A stretch of DNA of 64,000 nucleotides. Source: Acinetobacter courvalinii. Its GTDB lineage: Bacteria > Pseudomonadota > Gammaproteobacteria > Pseudomonadales > Moraxellaceae. How positions within the stretch are numbered: position 1 is the first letter of the stretch; each line of letters opens with the position of its first letter. Under the pieces are notes generated by a model. It was not told the DNA's origin. It saw only the letters and a list, made by a program, of their open reading frames with translations, and ran no database searches. Shown one piece after another: positions 28,373 to 39,047 of the stretch. The translations under genes and the position numbers were made by a program. The stretch spans positions 1 to 64,000 of the forward strand of contig NZ_BMDA01000005.1 of the NCBI RefSeq assembly GCF_014635545.1. The letters are read 5' to 3'.

Positions 28373-29224
28373 TTATTTACTTGCGACTTCGAAGAGTGGA
28401 TTCAAGATTGCTTTCGCTTCAACAGAGTGATTTTTCTTGGAGTAAGGTTTGCCCATCAGTAACCCCGCTTTTGTCCACATAATGGTTTTATTGTTTAAAT
28501 CAACAATGTGTACCACATACTGTTGCCCTTCCTGTGGAATATAGGCTGTTACCAGACCGCTACCAGCACCGACGGTTGCAAGGGTAACGCCTACACTTAA
28601 AGCGCCGGCGGCAAATTTCTTACCAAAAGACGCATCCGTACCTGTCACTGATGCAATAAATGCGTAATTGGATTGGGTTAAATCTTTAATTACCGCAACG
28701 TCTTGATCGCTTAGTTCAAGCAGATTACTCACCGGTTTTTTTTCTTTGGCATTTTTAAGAGCCAATGCCACCTGTTTATTAAAGCTTTGATTAAGATTGA
28801 GCAAAGCTTGCTGCTGTTGCTCTGACAAGGTTTTGTTTTCTAAAGAAACAAGTGGATAATTTTTAATTTCAGCACGTTTAGTTTCACTATCTAGGCGATA
28901 GTCATATTTCTTCAGTTGCTCTTCAGGCATAAGACCACACACAAAAGGCATGAAAGTATGACTGACTGTTACACCTTGTTCATTGAGCTGGCTGGAGAGC
29001 AGGGCAGCAAATTTCTGGGCAGTTAAGCGAGACTGTTCACCTTCAATCAGACTGGTGCCTAACTCACTTCGAATTAAACATCCATCCGAGATAACGGCAA
29101 CCTGATTTGTTTTGATCAGCGTTTGGGTTTGATTGAGTTTATTTCGCTCTTCTGGAGAGATTTTAGTGGTTGCGCAGCCTGTGACAGAAAGACCAATTGC
29201 CAAACAACAGAGTAATTTTTTCAT
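28373..29224 (-). CDS. Uncharacterised lipoprotein, 283 residues
   Basis: The signal peptide MKKLLCCLAIGLSVTG is followed by Cys17 and ATTK, a good lipobox. With no Asp at +2 it is likely sorted to the outer membrane. The mature part is mixed helix and strand, with a Gln-rich helix (EQQQQALLNLNQSFNKQ), a Gly-rich hydrophobic hairpin (FAAGALSVGVTLATVGAGSG, about 205-225) and a terminal strand pair (YVVHIVDLNNKTIMWTKAG). The Gly-rich hairpin and the late VVHIVDLNNK resemble other outer-membrane-associated lipoproteins only in outline. Function is unknown. It is divergent from the small exported protein at 29477. Confidence 0.75.
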   Translation of the reverse strand: MKKLLCCLAIGLSVTGCATTKISPEERNKLNQTQTLIKTNQVAVISDGCLIRSELGTSLIEGEQSRLTAQKFAALLSSQLNEQGVTVSHTFMPFVCGLMPEEQLKKYDYRLDSETKRAEIKNYPLVSLENKTLSEQQQQALLNLNQSFNKQVALALKNAKEKKPVSNLLELSDQDVAVIKDLTQSNYAFIASVTGTDASFGKKFAAGALSVGVTLATVGAGSGLVTAYIPQEGQQYVVHIVDLNNKTIMWTKAGLLMGKPYSKKNHSVEAKAILNPLFEVASK

Positions 29225-29285
29225 GTGTACTTTAGGAGGTTGAGTAAATTTTTGTAAAATTATGGATAAATAATGTATTTAAGTA

Positions 29286-29304
29286 AATAGTTATCATTAT
29301 TATT
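29286..29304. promoter_or_regulatory. Fur-box-like sequence (weak)
   Basis: AATAGTTATCATTATTATT fits part of the repeated NATWAT pattern of Fur sites. It lies between the divergent lipoprotein gene (start 29224) and the small exported protein (start 29477). The match is imperfect and the region is AT-rich, so chance is possible. Confidence 0.3.
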
Positions 29305-29476
29305 TTTTAATAATTTAAATAGGTTTTTATTTTGGATGAAGCAGGGCGGATTTAAATTGAAATTTACCGTTTATCTGACCCTTACTGAATCCATTCTGAC
29401 TTTGCTGTAGCCTATTTATATCTGCTTTTATTTAACTCACTATTTTCTTATGGATGAGGGATATTTGGAGCAAACG

Positions 29477-29995
29477 ATGAATTTTCAAAAACAAGCAGCT
29501 TTGATCTCCCTGTTGATTGTTACAGGTACGCCAATCGCTTACGCGCAAGAGGGTGAGGTGACGGCATTACCGACAATTCGGGTCATGGCTGAATCCGAGC
29601 TGCGTGAAGAAGTTGGTTTCGTGCCTTATCAAGAAGATAAGCAAACTCGCCAAGCACTGCAGCATCGTGTCTATAAAATTCACAATGACATACAGAATGC
29701 AGGTGTGACTGCAAGTCCGACTACTGTGAATTATCAGCCTACGACAGCACAGCCGGATCTGTCCCAATATTCTCCGATTTTGCAGCAGTACATATTGGCT
29801 GTGGCATCAGGTTTTCAGTCTTCAGATCCGACCAATGGTCTTTTTAAAATGCTGGAGCCTTTGAATATTAACCGCGGTAATATTGACGGCATCCGCAATG
29901 GCACGATTAAAATCGATCTAGGTGATATTTTGAAATTGCAGCAACAGATTCGAGATGGATTAAATCCGCCATCGAACCCTTTACTGCCACGTTAA
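29477..29995 (+). CDS. Small exported protein with a TonB-box-like N-terminus
   Basis: I chose the ATG at 29477 (MNFQKQAALISLLIVTGTPI), which follows GGAG and gives a signal peptide ending AYA or AQ at about residue 25; the ATG at 29450 does not. The 172-residue precursor begins its mature part EGEVTALPTIRVMAESE, which looks like the N-terminal TonB-box and plug entry of TonB-dependent receptors (LPTIxVxA). No barrel follows. The remainder is Gln/Asn-rich with a C-terminal DILKLQQQIRDGLNPPSNPL. It could be an accessory energy-transduction protein or a relic of a receptor. Function is unknown. Confidence 0.7.
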   Translation: MNFQKQAALISLLIVTGTPIAYAQEGEVTALPTIRVMAESELREEVGFVPYQEDKQTRQALQHRVYKIHNDIQNAGVTASPTTVNYQPTTAQPDLSQYSPILQQYILAVASGFQSSDPTNGLFKMLEPLNINRGNIDGIRNGTIKIDLGDILKLQQQIRDGLNPPSNPLLPR

Positions 29996-30014
29996 AAATT
30001 TGATCTTAGCAATA

Positions 30015-30044
30015 AAAAATCCCCGCATAGTGCGGGTTTTTTTT
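30015..30044 (+). terminator. Terminator of the small exported protein gene
   Basis: CCCGCA (30022-30027) pairs with TGCGGG (30031-30036), followed by eight T. Confidence 0.9.
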
Positions 30045-30119
30045 ATTGGCATTATTCTAATCATAATAATGGAATTTAATGTATGATAATAATTATTAAT
30101 AGTTTTTAAAAACAATGAT

Positions 30120-33053
30120 ATGAGCACTAGATTAATTGCACACTTAAAGAAGAAATGTGAAGCTGATGATAATGTAAAAATTTTACTTTCGCAGTGGGAA
30201 TTTGATCAAAAGTTAGTAGGTAAAGCTTTAGAAAATATTGGGGGCTTTTACCCACATTTTAGCAATCATAATGCATCACATTCACAGCAAATTTTAGTGA
30301 ACATTGAGCGTATTTTAGGTGATGATATTGATTTACTTAGTGCTACTGATACATGGTTAATTCTTGAAGCTGCGTATTGGCATGATGTTGGAATGTTAGT
30401 TGATGCAAAAAATGCCAAGGAAGTACATTCAAATCCTGATTTCAACTTTATGATTCAAACCATCGCAAATGAAAAAGGGCATGATCTTCAAAAATTTTGC
30501 CAAGCTTATGTGGAGAAAAACTGGTTATCAGCAATAGGTACTGTCGATCATCCCTTTGATGGTATAGAACAATACCGTCAATTAGTTGCTGAGTGGTTTA
30601 GACGTGGGCATGACAAGCGTGTTGGTAAAATTGTAGAAGATCCTTTTAAAGATTTAGGAATTACCTCACCAAGAACTGAACTTTTACCTAATCGGATTTA
30701 TCGTTATTTAGGGCAAATTTGTGTTTCTCATGGGATGAATTTCGATACCTTGATGGATACAATTCCTTATAAACAAACTGGATTGGGTACAGAAGATTGT
30801 CATCCAAGATTTATAGGGTGTTTACTTCGCTTAGGTGATCTATTTGACCTTGATGATAATCGTTTTTGTCCTGTCATGGCTAAGCACGTCAGTAATATGC
30901 CCTCTGTAAGTAAACATCATCATGATAAGCATTTATCATTACGTGAGTTTCAGCTCGATAAGCGAACGGTAAAACTTGTCGCTGAGTGTCCCGATGAAAT
31001 GTCTTATGTCGAAACTCAAAACTGGTTTGGCTGGATACGTGAAGAATTTCAAAATCAGATGTCCCAGTGGAATTTAATTGTACCAAGTTTAAAATTTGGT
31101 TCGCTTCCTACAATTGAGCAACTTGAAGTTAAAATGGAAGTCAAATATGAAAAAGGAGTAAGAAAAGAAAAAATTTTGTTAAATAACAAGCCAATGAAAT
31201 TTACTATAGATGAAAAAAATGGAATGGAACTATTACAAGGAGCAAATTTATATAATAGTGATCTAAGTATTTATCGTGAACTAATGCAAAATGCTATTGA
31301 TGCAACTATGCTGAGAATTTGGTTAGAAGAAGATCAAGAACTTTTAACTACATTACACCCTTATCATGAAGAATTTTTTAAATTATTAAAAAAATATCCA
31401 ATTTCAGTAAGATTAGAAAAAAAATATCAGATAGAGAATACTTTAAATAGTATTTGGGAATTGTCAATTAATGATAATGGAATAGGTATATCTTTACATG
31501 ATTTGAATTACATGAAGAGTATGGCAGGTTCAAATAAAAATGAAATAAAGAAAAAAATAATTAAGGAAATGCCATATTGGATGAGACCATCAGGTGAATT
31601 TGGTATAGGATTACATAGTGCATTTCTATTATTGAAAAATTTGCCTGATAATGATAATAAAATATCGTTTTCTACCAATAGTTATATAAGTAATGAAACT
31701 TTAAATATAGATATGTATTCTCCATTAGGAGAAAAGAAAGGATATTGTTTTATAACAAAAATTTCCTATGATCTTATGAGAAAGGATACAGGCACATCTT
31801 TAAAAATAAATTATAAATATGATTTTTTTAAAAATATAAAAGTACATGGATTTAAGGATGTAACAGATTATTGGAATTTAAGTTATTTAGAGAATAAATG
31901 GAAAAATATTTTGTTAGGAGAAATAATAAAAAAAATATCTGATACCCCATTTGTAAATTCTGAAAAAATTTACGAAGAAAATAATTATTTGTGGGATAGA
32001 AAGAAAGATATTTCTTTTAGGTTTAAGTTTTCCTTAGATCAATCTAATTCAGTTAACGCAAAATTCAAAAGACAATTAGCTAAATTTGATTATAGGTATG
32101 GAATTCATAGATTATTAAGGAGCTTACTTGTTGGTATACAATATGATTTAGATTGTTATGGGTATCAAGCAAAAGAAGTTTTGCAAGTAAATAGAGACTA
32201 TTGGAAAAATGATTTTCTAGCTGTGATTAGAGAAAATATATTTAACCATTTGAATTTATATCTTTGTGAATTTGATAGCCCCGAAATTTCTATTATAAAA
32301 GTTTTAGTAAAAAATAAAAAATACAATTGGAGTTTTAGTATTGGATGTAGAAAATGGTTAGACTATGTAATAGATTTTAAAAAAGATAGAATGAGTTTTA
32401 ATCAAATGATTCAGTTGGGTGAGGTTTATTTTTATGATGATTATTTTTTAGAGAGTAAAACTGTTGAAGATTTAAGGTTAAATGAGAAAAGAGTTGTTGG
32501 TGTAGATAGCATATCTAGCATAGTAGAAGTTTTTAAGATGATGTCTAGAGATTTGAAGGATTGTGGGTTATCTGTTTACGAATATTCGAATAGTAGAGTA
32601 CGTTTAATTGCTTTAACTAATAAAAAAAGTAGTAAGTTGTTTAATGATAATAAAAAATGGAAAGAAATTTGTGATTTAAATAAAGTTGAAAATAATATGG
32701 AGGTGAAAATTGAAATAAATAAAAATTTAAATAATTTTTTTGAAAATTTTATTAATGATAAGATTGAAGGATTTGCTTTTTCTCGAAAATTTGGTTATGG
32801 ATTCCCATGTGAAATAATTCACGAAAAATATAAGAATTTGTTTGTTGAAGATATTCTTATTAGCCCTTATCAACCATTAGGTGAGGAATATAGACTTACT
32901 GATTTAGAAAGCTTATCAAAAATTATTTATTATTATAAAATAAATGAAACAGATAAAAATTTTGAATGGTACTTTAAGAAATATCATGAATTTTTAAATG
33001 AAATAGATATTTTAATAGATGCAAATAATTTGCGAAACAAATTTATGAGATAA
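30120..33053 (+). CDS. HD-domain plus Hsp90-type ATPase protein, uncharacterised
   Basis: The 977-residue protein has no signal peptide. Residues about 45-245 carry an HD-phosphohydrolase pattern: H54, the paired H88-D89 (AAYWHDVGM), H204 and D240 (LRLGDLFDLD). Residues about 380-510 carry Hsp90-type GHKL motifs: YRELMQNAIDA (N-box, 385-395), DNGIGIS (452-458) and GEFGIGLHSAF (492-502). They match HtpG in this window at the same spacing logic. Residues about 550-977 are not assigned. Codon and base use change: the HD half looks like its neighbours, while the rest is strikingly AT-rich. It stands alone between terminators, with no strong SD. A nucleotide-sensing or defence role is inference only. 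Confidence 0.85.
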   Translation: MSTRLIAHLKKKCEADDNVKILLSQWEFDQKLVGKALENIGGFYPHFSNHNASHSQQILVNIERILGDDIDLLSATDTWLILEAAYWHDVGMLVDAKNAKEVHSNPDFNFMIQTIANEKGHDLQKFCQAYVEKNWLSAIGTVDHPFDGIEQYRQLVAEWFRRGHDKRVGKIVEDPFKDLGITSPRTELLPNRIYRYLGQICVSHGMNFDTLMDTIPYKQTGLGTEDCHPRFIGCLLRLGDLFDLDDNRFCPVMAKHVSNMPSVSKHHHDKHLSLREFQLDKRTVKLVAECPDEMSYVETQNWFGWIREEFQNQMSQWNLIVPSLKFGSLPTIEQLEVKMEVKYEKGVRKEKILLNNKPMKFTIDEKNGMELLQGANLYNSDLSIYRELMQNAIDATMLRIWLEEDQELLTTLHPYHEEFFKLLKKYPISVRLEKKYQIENTLNSIWELSINDNGIGISLHDLNYMKSMAGSNKNEIKKKIIKEMPYWMRPSGEFGIGLHSAFLLLKNLPDNDNKISFSTNSYISNETLNIDMYSPLGEKKGYCFITKISYDLMRKDTGTSLKINYKYDFFKNIKVHGFKDVTDYWNLSYLENKWKNILLGEIIKKISDTPFVNSEKIYEENNYLWDRKKDISFRFKFSLDQSNSVNAKFKRQLAKFDYRYGIHRLLRSLLVGIQYDLDCYGYQAKEVLQVNRDYWKNDFLAVIRENIFNHLNLYLCEFDSPEISIIKVLVKNKKYNWSFSIGCRKWLDYVIDFKKDRMSFNQMIQLGEVYFYDDYFLESKTVEDLRLNEKRVVGVDSISSIVEVFKMMSRDLKDCGLSVYEYSNSRVRLIALTNKKSSKLFNDNKKWKEICDLNKVENNMEVKIEINKNLNNFFENFINDKIEGFAFSRKFGYGFPCEIIHEKYKNLFVEDILISPYQPLGEEYRLTDLESLSKIIYYYKINETDKNFEWYFKKYHEFLNEIDILIDANNLRNKFMR

Positions 33054-33055
33054 AG

Positions 33056-33080
33056 AAATCCCCACAAAGTGTGGGGATTT
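33056..33080. terminator. Bidirectional terminator
   Basis: AAATCCCCACA (33056-33066) pairs exactly with TGTGGGGATTT (33070-33080). It separates the HD-ATPase gene (+) from fadA (-). Confidence 0.9.
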
Positions 33081-33099
33081 TATTTTATCTTAGTGTCGA

Positions 33100-34272
<1,173 letters not shown>

Positions 34273-34284
34273 TCACGTCGCTCC

Positions 34285-36438
34285 TTAACCGTAGAATTTT
34301 GTGTTGTTAGCAGCCATGTCACGCAACATTTGTGGCGCTTCATAAGCTTTACCTAAGTGTGCATATTTGTCGCAAAGCGCAACGTATTCAGCAACACCTG
34401 TTTGGTCGATGTAACGACATGGACCACCGCGGAATGGAGGGAAACCAACACCCATAATCATTGCCATGTCTGCTTCAGAAGCAGTTGCAACGATCTTGTC
34501 TTCTAGGCAACGAACAGTTTCGTTACAGAAAGCAAGCATCATACGGTCAATGATTTCCTGGTTATCAAACTCACGTTTTTCACCAGTCACGAATGGTGCA
34601 ATGATGTCGTATGCTGTTGGATCAACAGTTTTCGCTTTCTTGCCTTTCTTATCTAACACGTATTTGTAGAAACCAACGTCGTTCTTTTGACCAAGACGTT
34701 TTGCTTCGTACATTGCTTCGATTGAACCTTTGTAGTCTGGCTTCATACGGTCAGGGAAACCTTCTGCCATCACTTCTGCGCCATGAACACCTGTATCGAT
34801 ACCGACAACGTCGATCAGGTATGCAGGGCCCATCGGCCAGCCGAATTTCGCCATCACATTGTCCACTTGCTGGAAATCCGCACCGTCTTTTACAAGCAGG
34901 TCAAATGCACCAAAGTAAGGGAACAATACACGGTTAACCAAGAAACCTGGGCAGTCGTTAACAACGATTGGTGTTTTACCCATTTTCTGAGCAAGAACAA
35001 CGGTGGTTGCAATCGCTTCATCAGATGTTTTCTCACCACGAATGACTTCTACCAGTGGCATCATGTGTACCGGGTTGAAGAAGTGCATACCCACAAAGTT
35101 TTCAGGACGTTGTAATGCTTTCGCCAAACGTGTGATTGAAATCGTTGAGGTGTTAGACGCGATAATCGTGTTTTCACGAACATGCTTTTCAGTATCAGCA
35201 AGCACGATTTCTTTAACTTTAGGATTTTCAGTCACCGCTTCGATCACGATATCCACTTCTTTAAACTCGTCATAGCTTAAAGTTGGACGGATGCGAGCCA
35301 GTGTTTCACCCATTTGCGCAGGTTTCATTTTCTTGCGCTCAACTTGCTTGGTCAGCAAGCCATTCGCTTCTTTCATACCCAATGCAAGTTGTGGGTTACC
35401 AATGTCTTTCATGATGATTGGTGTGCTTTTGCTTGCCGCTTGGTAAGCAATACCACCACCCATGATACCAGCGCCTAGAACAGCGGCTTGGTTCACTGGA
35501 TGAGCACCTTTTTCATATTTTTTCGCAGTTTTCTTCACCACTTGGTCATTGATGAATAAACCGATCAATGCGCCTGCCTGTGGCGTAATTGCTGCTTTTG
35601 CAAAACCTTGTGCTTCTGCTTTTAATGCATCATCACGGGTTGAGCTTGCGCCTGCTTGTAAAGAATCAAGCAATAATTTTGGCGCAGGGTATTGAGCCGG
35701 GTTTGCTTTCGCAAGTACCGCACCTTTCGCCGTATTGAACGCCATCATTTGTTCAAGTGGGTTCAATTTGATTGCGTCTAATTTTTCTTGACGCTTTGCT
35801 TTCCAGTTTAAACGGCCCGCAATGGCTTGTTTAACTAAATCAACCGCAGCTTCTTGTAATTTGTCAGCAGCAACAACCGCGTCTACAGCACCGTCTTTCA
35901 ATGCAGCAGCTGGTTTTTTCGGGTTCGCCATTGCCATCCATTCAACGGCATTGTCGATACCGATTAAACGGCTTAAACGTACGCTACCACCGAAACCAGG
36001 ATAAATACCCAATTTGATTTCTGGTAAGCCGACTTGCGCTTGTTCTGACATCACACGGTAGTCACACACCAAGCACATTTCAAAACCGCCACCTAGCGCT
36101 GTACCATTGATTGCAGCAACTTTAGGTAGATCTAAGTCTTCAAAGCTATTGAAGATTTCATGTACAGGCATAAGCCAATCAACAATCGCTTGCTCACCAG
36201 CAGCGAAGTTATCGCCAAACTCAGTAATGTCAGCACCAACGATGAAGGTTGATTTGCCAGAAGTTACGACTAAGCCTTTAATATCGTTATTGGCTTTCAC
36301 TGCAGCAATTGCTGCTTGGAAGTCTTCGATGGTTGCACGGTTAAACTTATTAACCGACTCACCTTGTAAGTCAAAGCGGAATTCTGCAATTCCGTCCGCA
36401 AGCATTTGGACGGTAATGGCATTGCCAGCGTGGATCAT
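34285..36438 (-). CDS. fadB: Fatty-acid oxidation complex subunit alpha (FadB)
   Basis: FadB carries enoyl-CoA hydratase/isomerase and 3-hydroxyacyl-CoA dehydrogenase activities of aerobic beta-oxidation. The 717-residue protein has an N-terminal crotonase domain with [18 protein letters not shown] and [14 protein letters not shown]. The NAD-binding domain contains [19 protein letters not shown] (about 320-340), and the dehydrogenase motif [15 protein letters not shown] follows. The C-terminal domain has [14 protein letters not shown]. It is upstream of fadA in the operon. An inverted repeat GTGAC-GTCAC lies about 130 bases upstream of the start. Confidence 0.98.
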   Translation of the reverse strand: MIHAGNAITVQMLADGIAEFRFDLQGESVNKFNRATIEDFQAAIAAVKANNDIKGLVVTSGKSTFIVGADITEFGDNFAAGEQAIVDWLMPVHEIFNSFEDLDLPKVAAINGTALGGGFEMCLVCDYRVMSEQAQVGLPEIKLGIYPGFGGSVRLSRLIGIDNAVEWMAMANPKKPAAALKDGAVDAVVAADKLQEAAVDLVKQAIAGRLNWKAKRQEKLDAIKLNPLEQMMAFNTAKGAVLAKANPAQYPAPKLLLDSLQAGASSTRDDALKAEAQGFAKAAITPQAGALIGLFINDQVVKKTAKKYEKGAHPVNQAAVLGAGIMGGGIAYQAASKSTPIIMKDIGNPQLALGMKEANGLLTKQVERKKMKPAQMGETLARIRPTLSYDEFKEVDIVIEAVTENPKVKEIVLADTEKHVRENTIIASNTSTISITRLAKALQRPENFVGMHFFNPVHMMPLVEVIRGEKTSDEAIATTVVLAQKMGKTPIVVNDCPGFLVNRVLFPYFGAFDLLVKDGADFQQVDNVMAKFGWPMGPAYLIDVVGIDTGVHGAEVMAEGFPDRMKPDYKGSIEAMYEAKRLGQKNDVGFYKYVLDKKGKKAKTVDPTAYDIIAPFVTGEKREFDNQEIIDRMMLAFCNETVRCLEDKIVATASEADMAMIMGVGFPPFRGGPCRYIDQTGVAEYVALCDKYAHLGKAYEAPQMLRDMAANNTKFYG

Positions 36439-36926
36439 GCCTGATCTCCCTTGTTGTGGAGGATTCTAAGTGGATGTCATAAAGCATATGTGCAGTTTGA
36501 GCACATAAAAAAGCTTCGCTAATCTTACGATAACTATATCCAAAAAGGACATAACAAGTTGTATCAAGCCGTGACGCTAGGGTCACCATTTGTTTTTGTT
36601 GCTCTATGTTTGAATTTATCTATTTGAAAAAAAATAATTTTTAAGTATTCTTGTTGGTATCTACTATGGCTTTTATGAGGCTTTATTTATCGTGTCGAAA
36701 TGCCTGCGTTCTTTAAATATTCAACTGTTTTTAATGCTATGAATCAGTCCTATGGATGGGGAACTAACTCTATAAATTTTGACTTTAATCTAAAGATTGG
36801 AAATATCAAACAAGCATTTTTATTAAACAAAATAGGACATTTTATAAACACTGGACAGAAAGACTTGTCTATTTTTTTATCTTTAGATAAGCTTCATGTG
36901 ATAAAAATGTTTAAGAACGTAAAATT
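36439..36926. other. Spacer between fadB and the lipoprotein gene
   Basis: This 488-base divergent region must hold promoters for fadBA and for the gene at 36927. GTGAC (36571-36575) and GTCAC (36582-36586) form an inverted repeat that could be an operator. A short ORF at 36700-36933 has no SD and overlaps the start of the next gene, so I do not call it. Confidence 0.5.
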
Positions 36927-37895
36927 ATGTTAAAAATTAAAATTGTTGTATTGGCAATGCTTCCATTGATGTTGAGCGCATGTGGAGGAGGTGGTAGTTC
37001 AGGAAATGATTCCGGTCCAAAGAGTGACAATAATACAACTGTACCCATTCAGGAAAAAGTTACAGTAGATTTGTATCATGTAGATCCTGAAACTTTATCT
37101 GCGCAAAAATATGCGTATGTTGATAATGTGATTAAAGGAACAACCTACTATACACCGTTAAGTGAAGATGAGTTTTTGTTGACGGCAGATCAACTTTTTA
37201 CAAACACTTGGGTTGACTCAGATACGAAAGCAATTACACCCTTAAAATTTTATTTTAGTGATGCTCCTAAAACAGGCTATTACCATACGTTTAAGAAGAT
37301 AAATATCTCTGGTGAAAATGTTTTTGATCGCTTTTACCCTGGTTATAAAGTTATTTTTGATCAATGGGGGGCTAGTGGGTTTGAGGCGCAAACAGTCGGT
37401 CAAGCTTATCAAAGAACAGTACCCTTATATTTTCCTCAGGGATCTTATTGTTATCAAGTCCAAGATGAGATTGTTGATAAGCCATATATTACTTTTTCTA
37501 AAGAAGGTATGACTGGTGATAATTATGATGAGGTCTTGTCCTTGGTCGAAGCAGATTTCAAAGCAGCTGTGAAAGAAGCAGGGCATACTTATAAGATTTC
37601 GACAGGAAAATGGAATGACTATACCTGGCGTTATTATCGTGAATATGATGCTTATGGAGTCGTTTTTGGGGCAGTCCTCATTAATTTTAAAGGTGAACTT
37701 GTTATAGGTAAAATGAATCATTTTGAAGATACTCATCTGAGTAATATGATTACTGAGCAGCAAAAACGTTTGGCCACCCTCAATAAAGAAACAGACTCAT
37801 ATAACTATTATAATCAAAAAGCTTATGTTTCTGAGTTGGAAAAAGGTTGTTCGTGGTATAACGATATTGCAGCACAAACAATAGCGAAACTATAA
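36927..37895 (+). CDS. Uncharacterised lipoprotein, 322 residues
   Basis: The signal peptide MLKIKIVVLAMLPLMLSA is followed by Cys19 and a GGGGSSGNDSG linker, a lipoprotein with a flexible spacer. The mature domain (about 45-322) is rich in aromatic residues and strands (TTYYTPLSEDEF, TWRYYREYDAYGVVFGAVLINF) with two or three Cys. No motif of known function is visible. The DNA is somewhat AT-rich compared with housekeeping neighbours. It is monocistronic and ends at a terminator. Confidence 0.75.
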   Translation: MLKIKIVVLAMLPLMLSACGGGGSSGNDSGPKSDNNTTVPIQEKVTVDLYHVDPETLSAQKYAYVDNVIKGTTYYTPLSEDEFLLTADQLFTNTWVDSDTKAITPLKFYFSDAPKTGYYHTFKKINISGENVFDRFYPGYKVIFDQWGASGFEAQTVGQAYQRTVPLYFPQGSYCYQVQDEIVDKPYITFSKEGMTGDNYDEVLSLVEADFKAAVKEAGHTYKISTGKWNDYTWRYYREYDAYGVVFGAVLINFKGELVIGKMNHFEDTHLSNMITEQQKRLATLNKETDSYNYYNQKAYVSELEKGCSWYNDIAAQTIAKL

Positions 37896-37912
37896 TTTTC
37901 AAATGTTTTAAT

Positions 37913-37940
37913 AAAAAGCAAGGCACCTCCCTTGCTTTTT
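37913..37940 (+). terminator. Terminator of the 322-residue lipoprotein gene
   Basis: AAAAAGCAAGG (37913-37923) pairs with CCTTGCTTTTT (37930-37940). Confidence 0.88.
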
Positions 37941-38041
37941 ATATTTCTCTATTTCAGTAGCTTTTGTTAATATTGCTAAAATTTTTCCAGACACTCCCAA
38001 GCTTTGAAGCTAGCTTAGTTAAACCGAGAAGGGGTAACTAT

Positions 38042-38956
38042 ATGATTAAGTGGATCATATTAGCGATTTTTATCATTTCTGCATTGTATATCCAGCGTCG
38101 TGGGAAAGTGAAACATTCGTTTTATCGTCAGTTTTTTGACCATTCGACGATTCTTGCGCCGATTAACTTTTTAATGTACATGTTTTCCAAAGTGCCGAAT
38201 CAGCCGTATATCGACACCCAGCATTTTAAGGATCTAAAAATCCTTGATGAAAACTGGGAAATGATTCGTGATGAAGCCAAAGCCTTGTATGACAAAGGCG
38301 GGATTAAAGCATCAAGTACTTACGATGACTTGGGCTTTAACTCGTTCTTTAAAACCGGCTGGAAACGTTTTTATTTGAAATGGTATGACTCTGCACATCC
38401 ATCAGCAGCCGAGCTTTGCCCAAAAACAACCGCTTTATTAAAAACATTACCAACCATTAAAGCGGCGATGTTTACTGAACTTGCGCCAGATAGCCGTCTG
38501 GTACGTCACCGTGATCCATATGCAGGTTCATTGCGTTACCATTTGGGTTTGATCACACCAAATGATGACCGTTGCTTTATTGATGTAGATGGTGAACGTT
38601 ATTCTTGGCGTGATGGTGAAAGTGTGGTGTTTGATGAAACCTATATCCACTATGCTGAAAATACCACGGATCAAAACCGTATCATTTTCTTTGCTGATGT
38701 TGAACGTCCATTAAAAACACGTTTTATGGAAAAGTTTAATCACTGGTTTGGGAAAAAGGTGATGACGGCGGCGAGTTCACCCAATGAAGCAGGTGACCAG
38801 ACAGGTGGTTTAAATAAGGCATTTGGTTATATTTACCAGATCCGTATTAAAGCCAAAGCCTTGAAGAAGTCGAATCGTTCACTGTACTACTTCTTGAAAT
38901 GGTTCATTATGCTAGGTTTGTTCTTCCTGATTTTTATTCGTCCTTATGTCTTTTAA
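38042..38956 (+). CDS. lpxO: Lipid A hydroxylase LpxO (aspartyl/asparaginyl beta-hydroxylase family)
   Basis: LpxO is an Fe2+/2-oxoglutarate dioxygenase that adds a 2-hydroxyl to a secondary acyl chain of lipid A. I chose the ATG at 38042 (MIKWIILAIFIISALYIQRR) since it follows GAAGGGG and starts with the expected membrane anchor; the ORF could begin at 37964 but that stretch overlaps a spacer. The 304-residue protein has a TM helix at 3-16, the family sequence DHSTILAPINFLMYMFSKVP, iron-ligand segments RHRDPYAGSLRYHLGLI and ETYIHYAENTTDQNRIIFF, and a second TM helix near the C-terminus. It is monocistronic. Confidence 0.92.
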   Translation: MIKWIILAIFIISALYIQRRGKVKHSFYRQFFDHSTILAPINFLMYMFSKVPNQPYIDTQHFKDLKILDENWEMIRDEAKALYDKGGIKASSTYDDLGFNSFFKTGWKRFYLKWYDSAHPSAAELCPKTTALLKTLPTIKAAMFTELAPDSRLVRHRDPYAGSLRYHLGLITPNDDRCFIDVDGERYSWRDGESVVFDETYIHYAENTTDQNRIIFFADVERPLKTRFMEKFNHWFGKKVMTAASSPNEAGDQTGGLNKAFGYIYQIRIKAKALKKSNRSLYYFLKWFIMLGLFFLIFIRPYVF

Positions 38957-38970
38957 GTTCGAATTAAATC

Positions 38971-38993
38971 AACGCCCGTAAGGGCGTTTTTTT
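38971..38993 (+). terminator. Terminator of lpxO
   Basis: ACGCCC pairs with GGGCGT around GTAA, followed by a T-run. Confidence 0.88.
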
Positions 38994-39047
38994 ATGGGGG
39001 ATTGCGATAAGATATTTTGAATCCATCAATATTATTTGGAAGCTCAT

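Noticed and set aside
30120-33053. HtpG paralogue or duplicated chaperone
   Set aside because: Only the ATPase motifs are shared. The N-terminal HD domain and the C-terminal part do not align with HtpG, so it is not a second Hsp90 chaperone.
36700-36933. Possible 77-residue protein upstream of the lipoprotein gene
   Set aside because: It has no SD and no known motif, and its end overlaps the start of a well-supported gene; composition fits an AT-rich spacer.
37964-38041. N-terminal extension of LpxO
   Set aside because: The added residues come from the spacer after a terminator. The ATG at 38042 has an SD and starts at the family's membrane helix.
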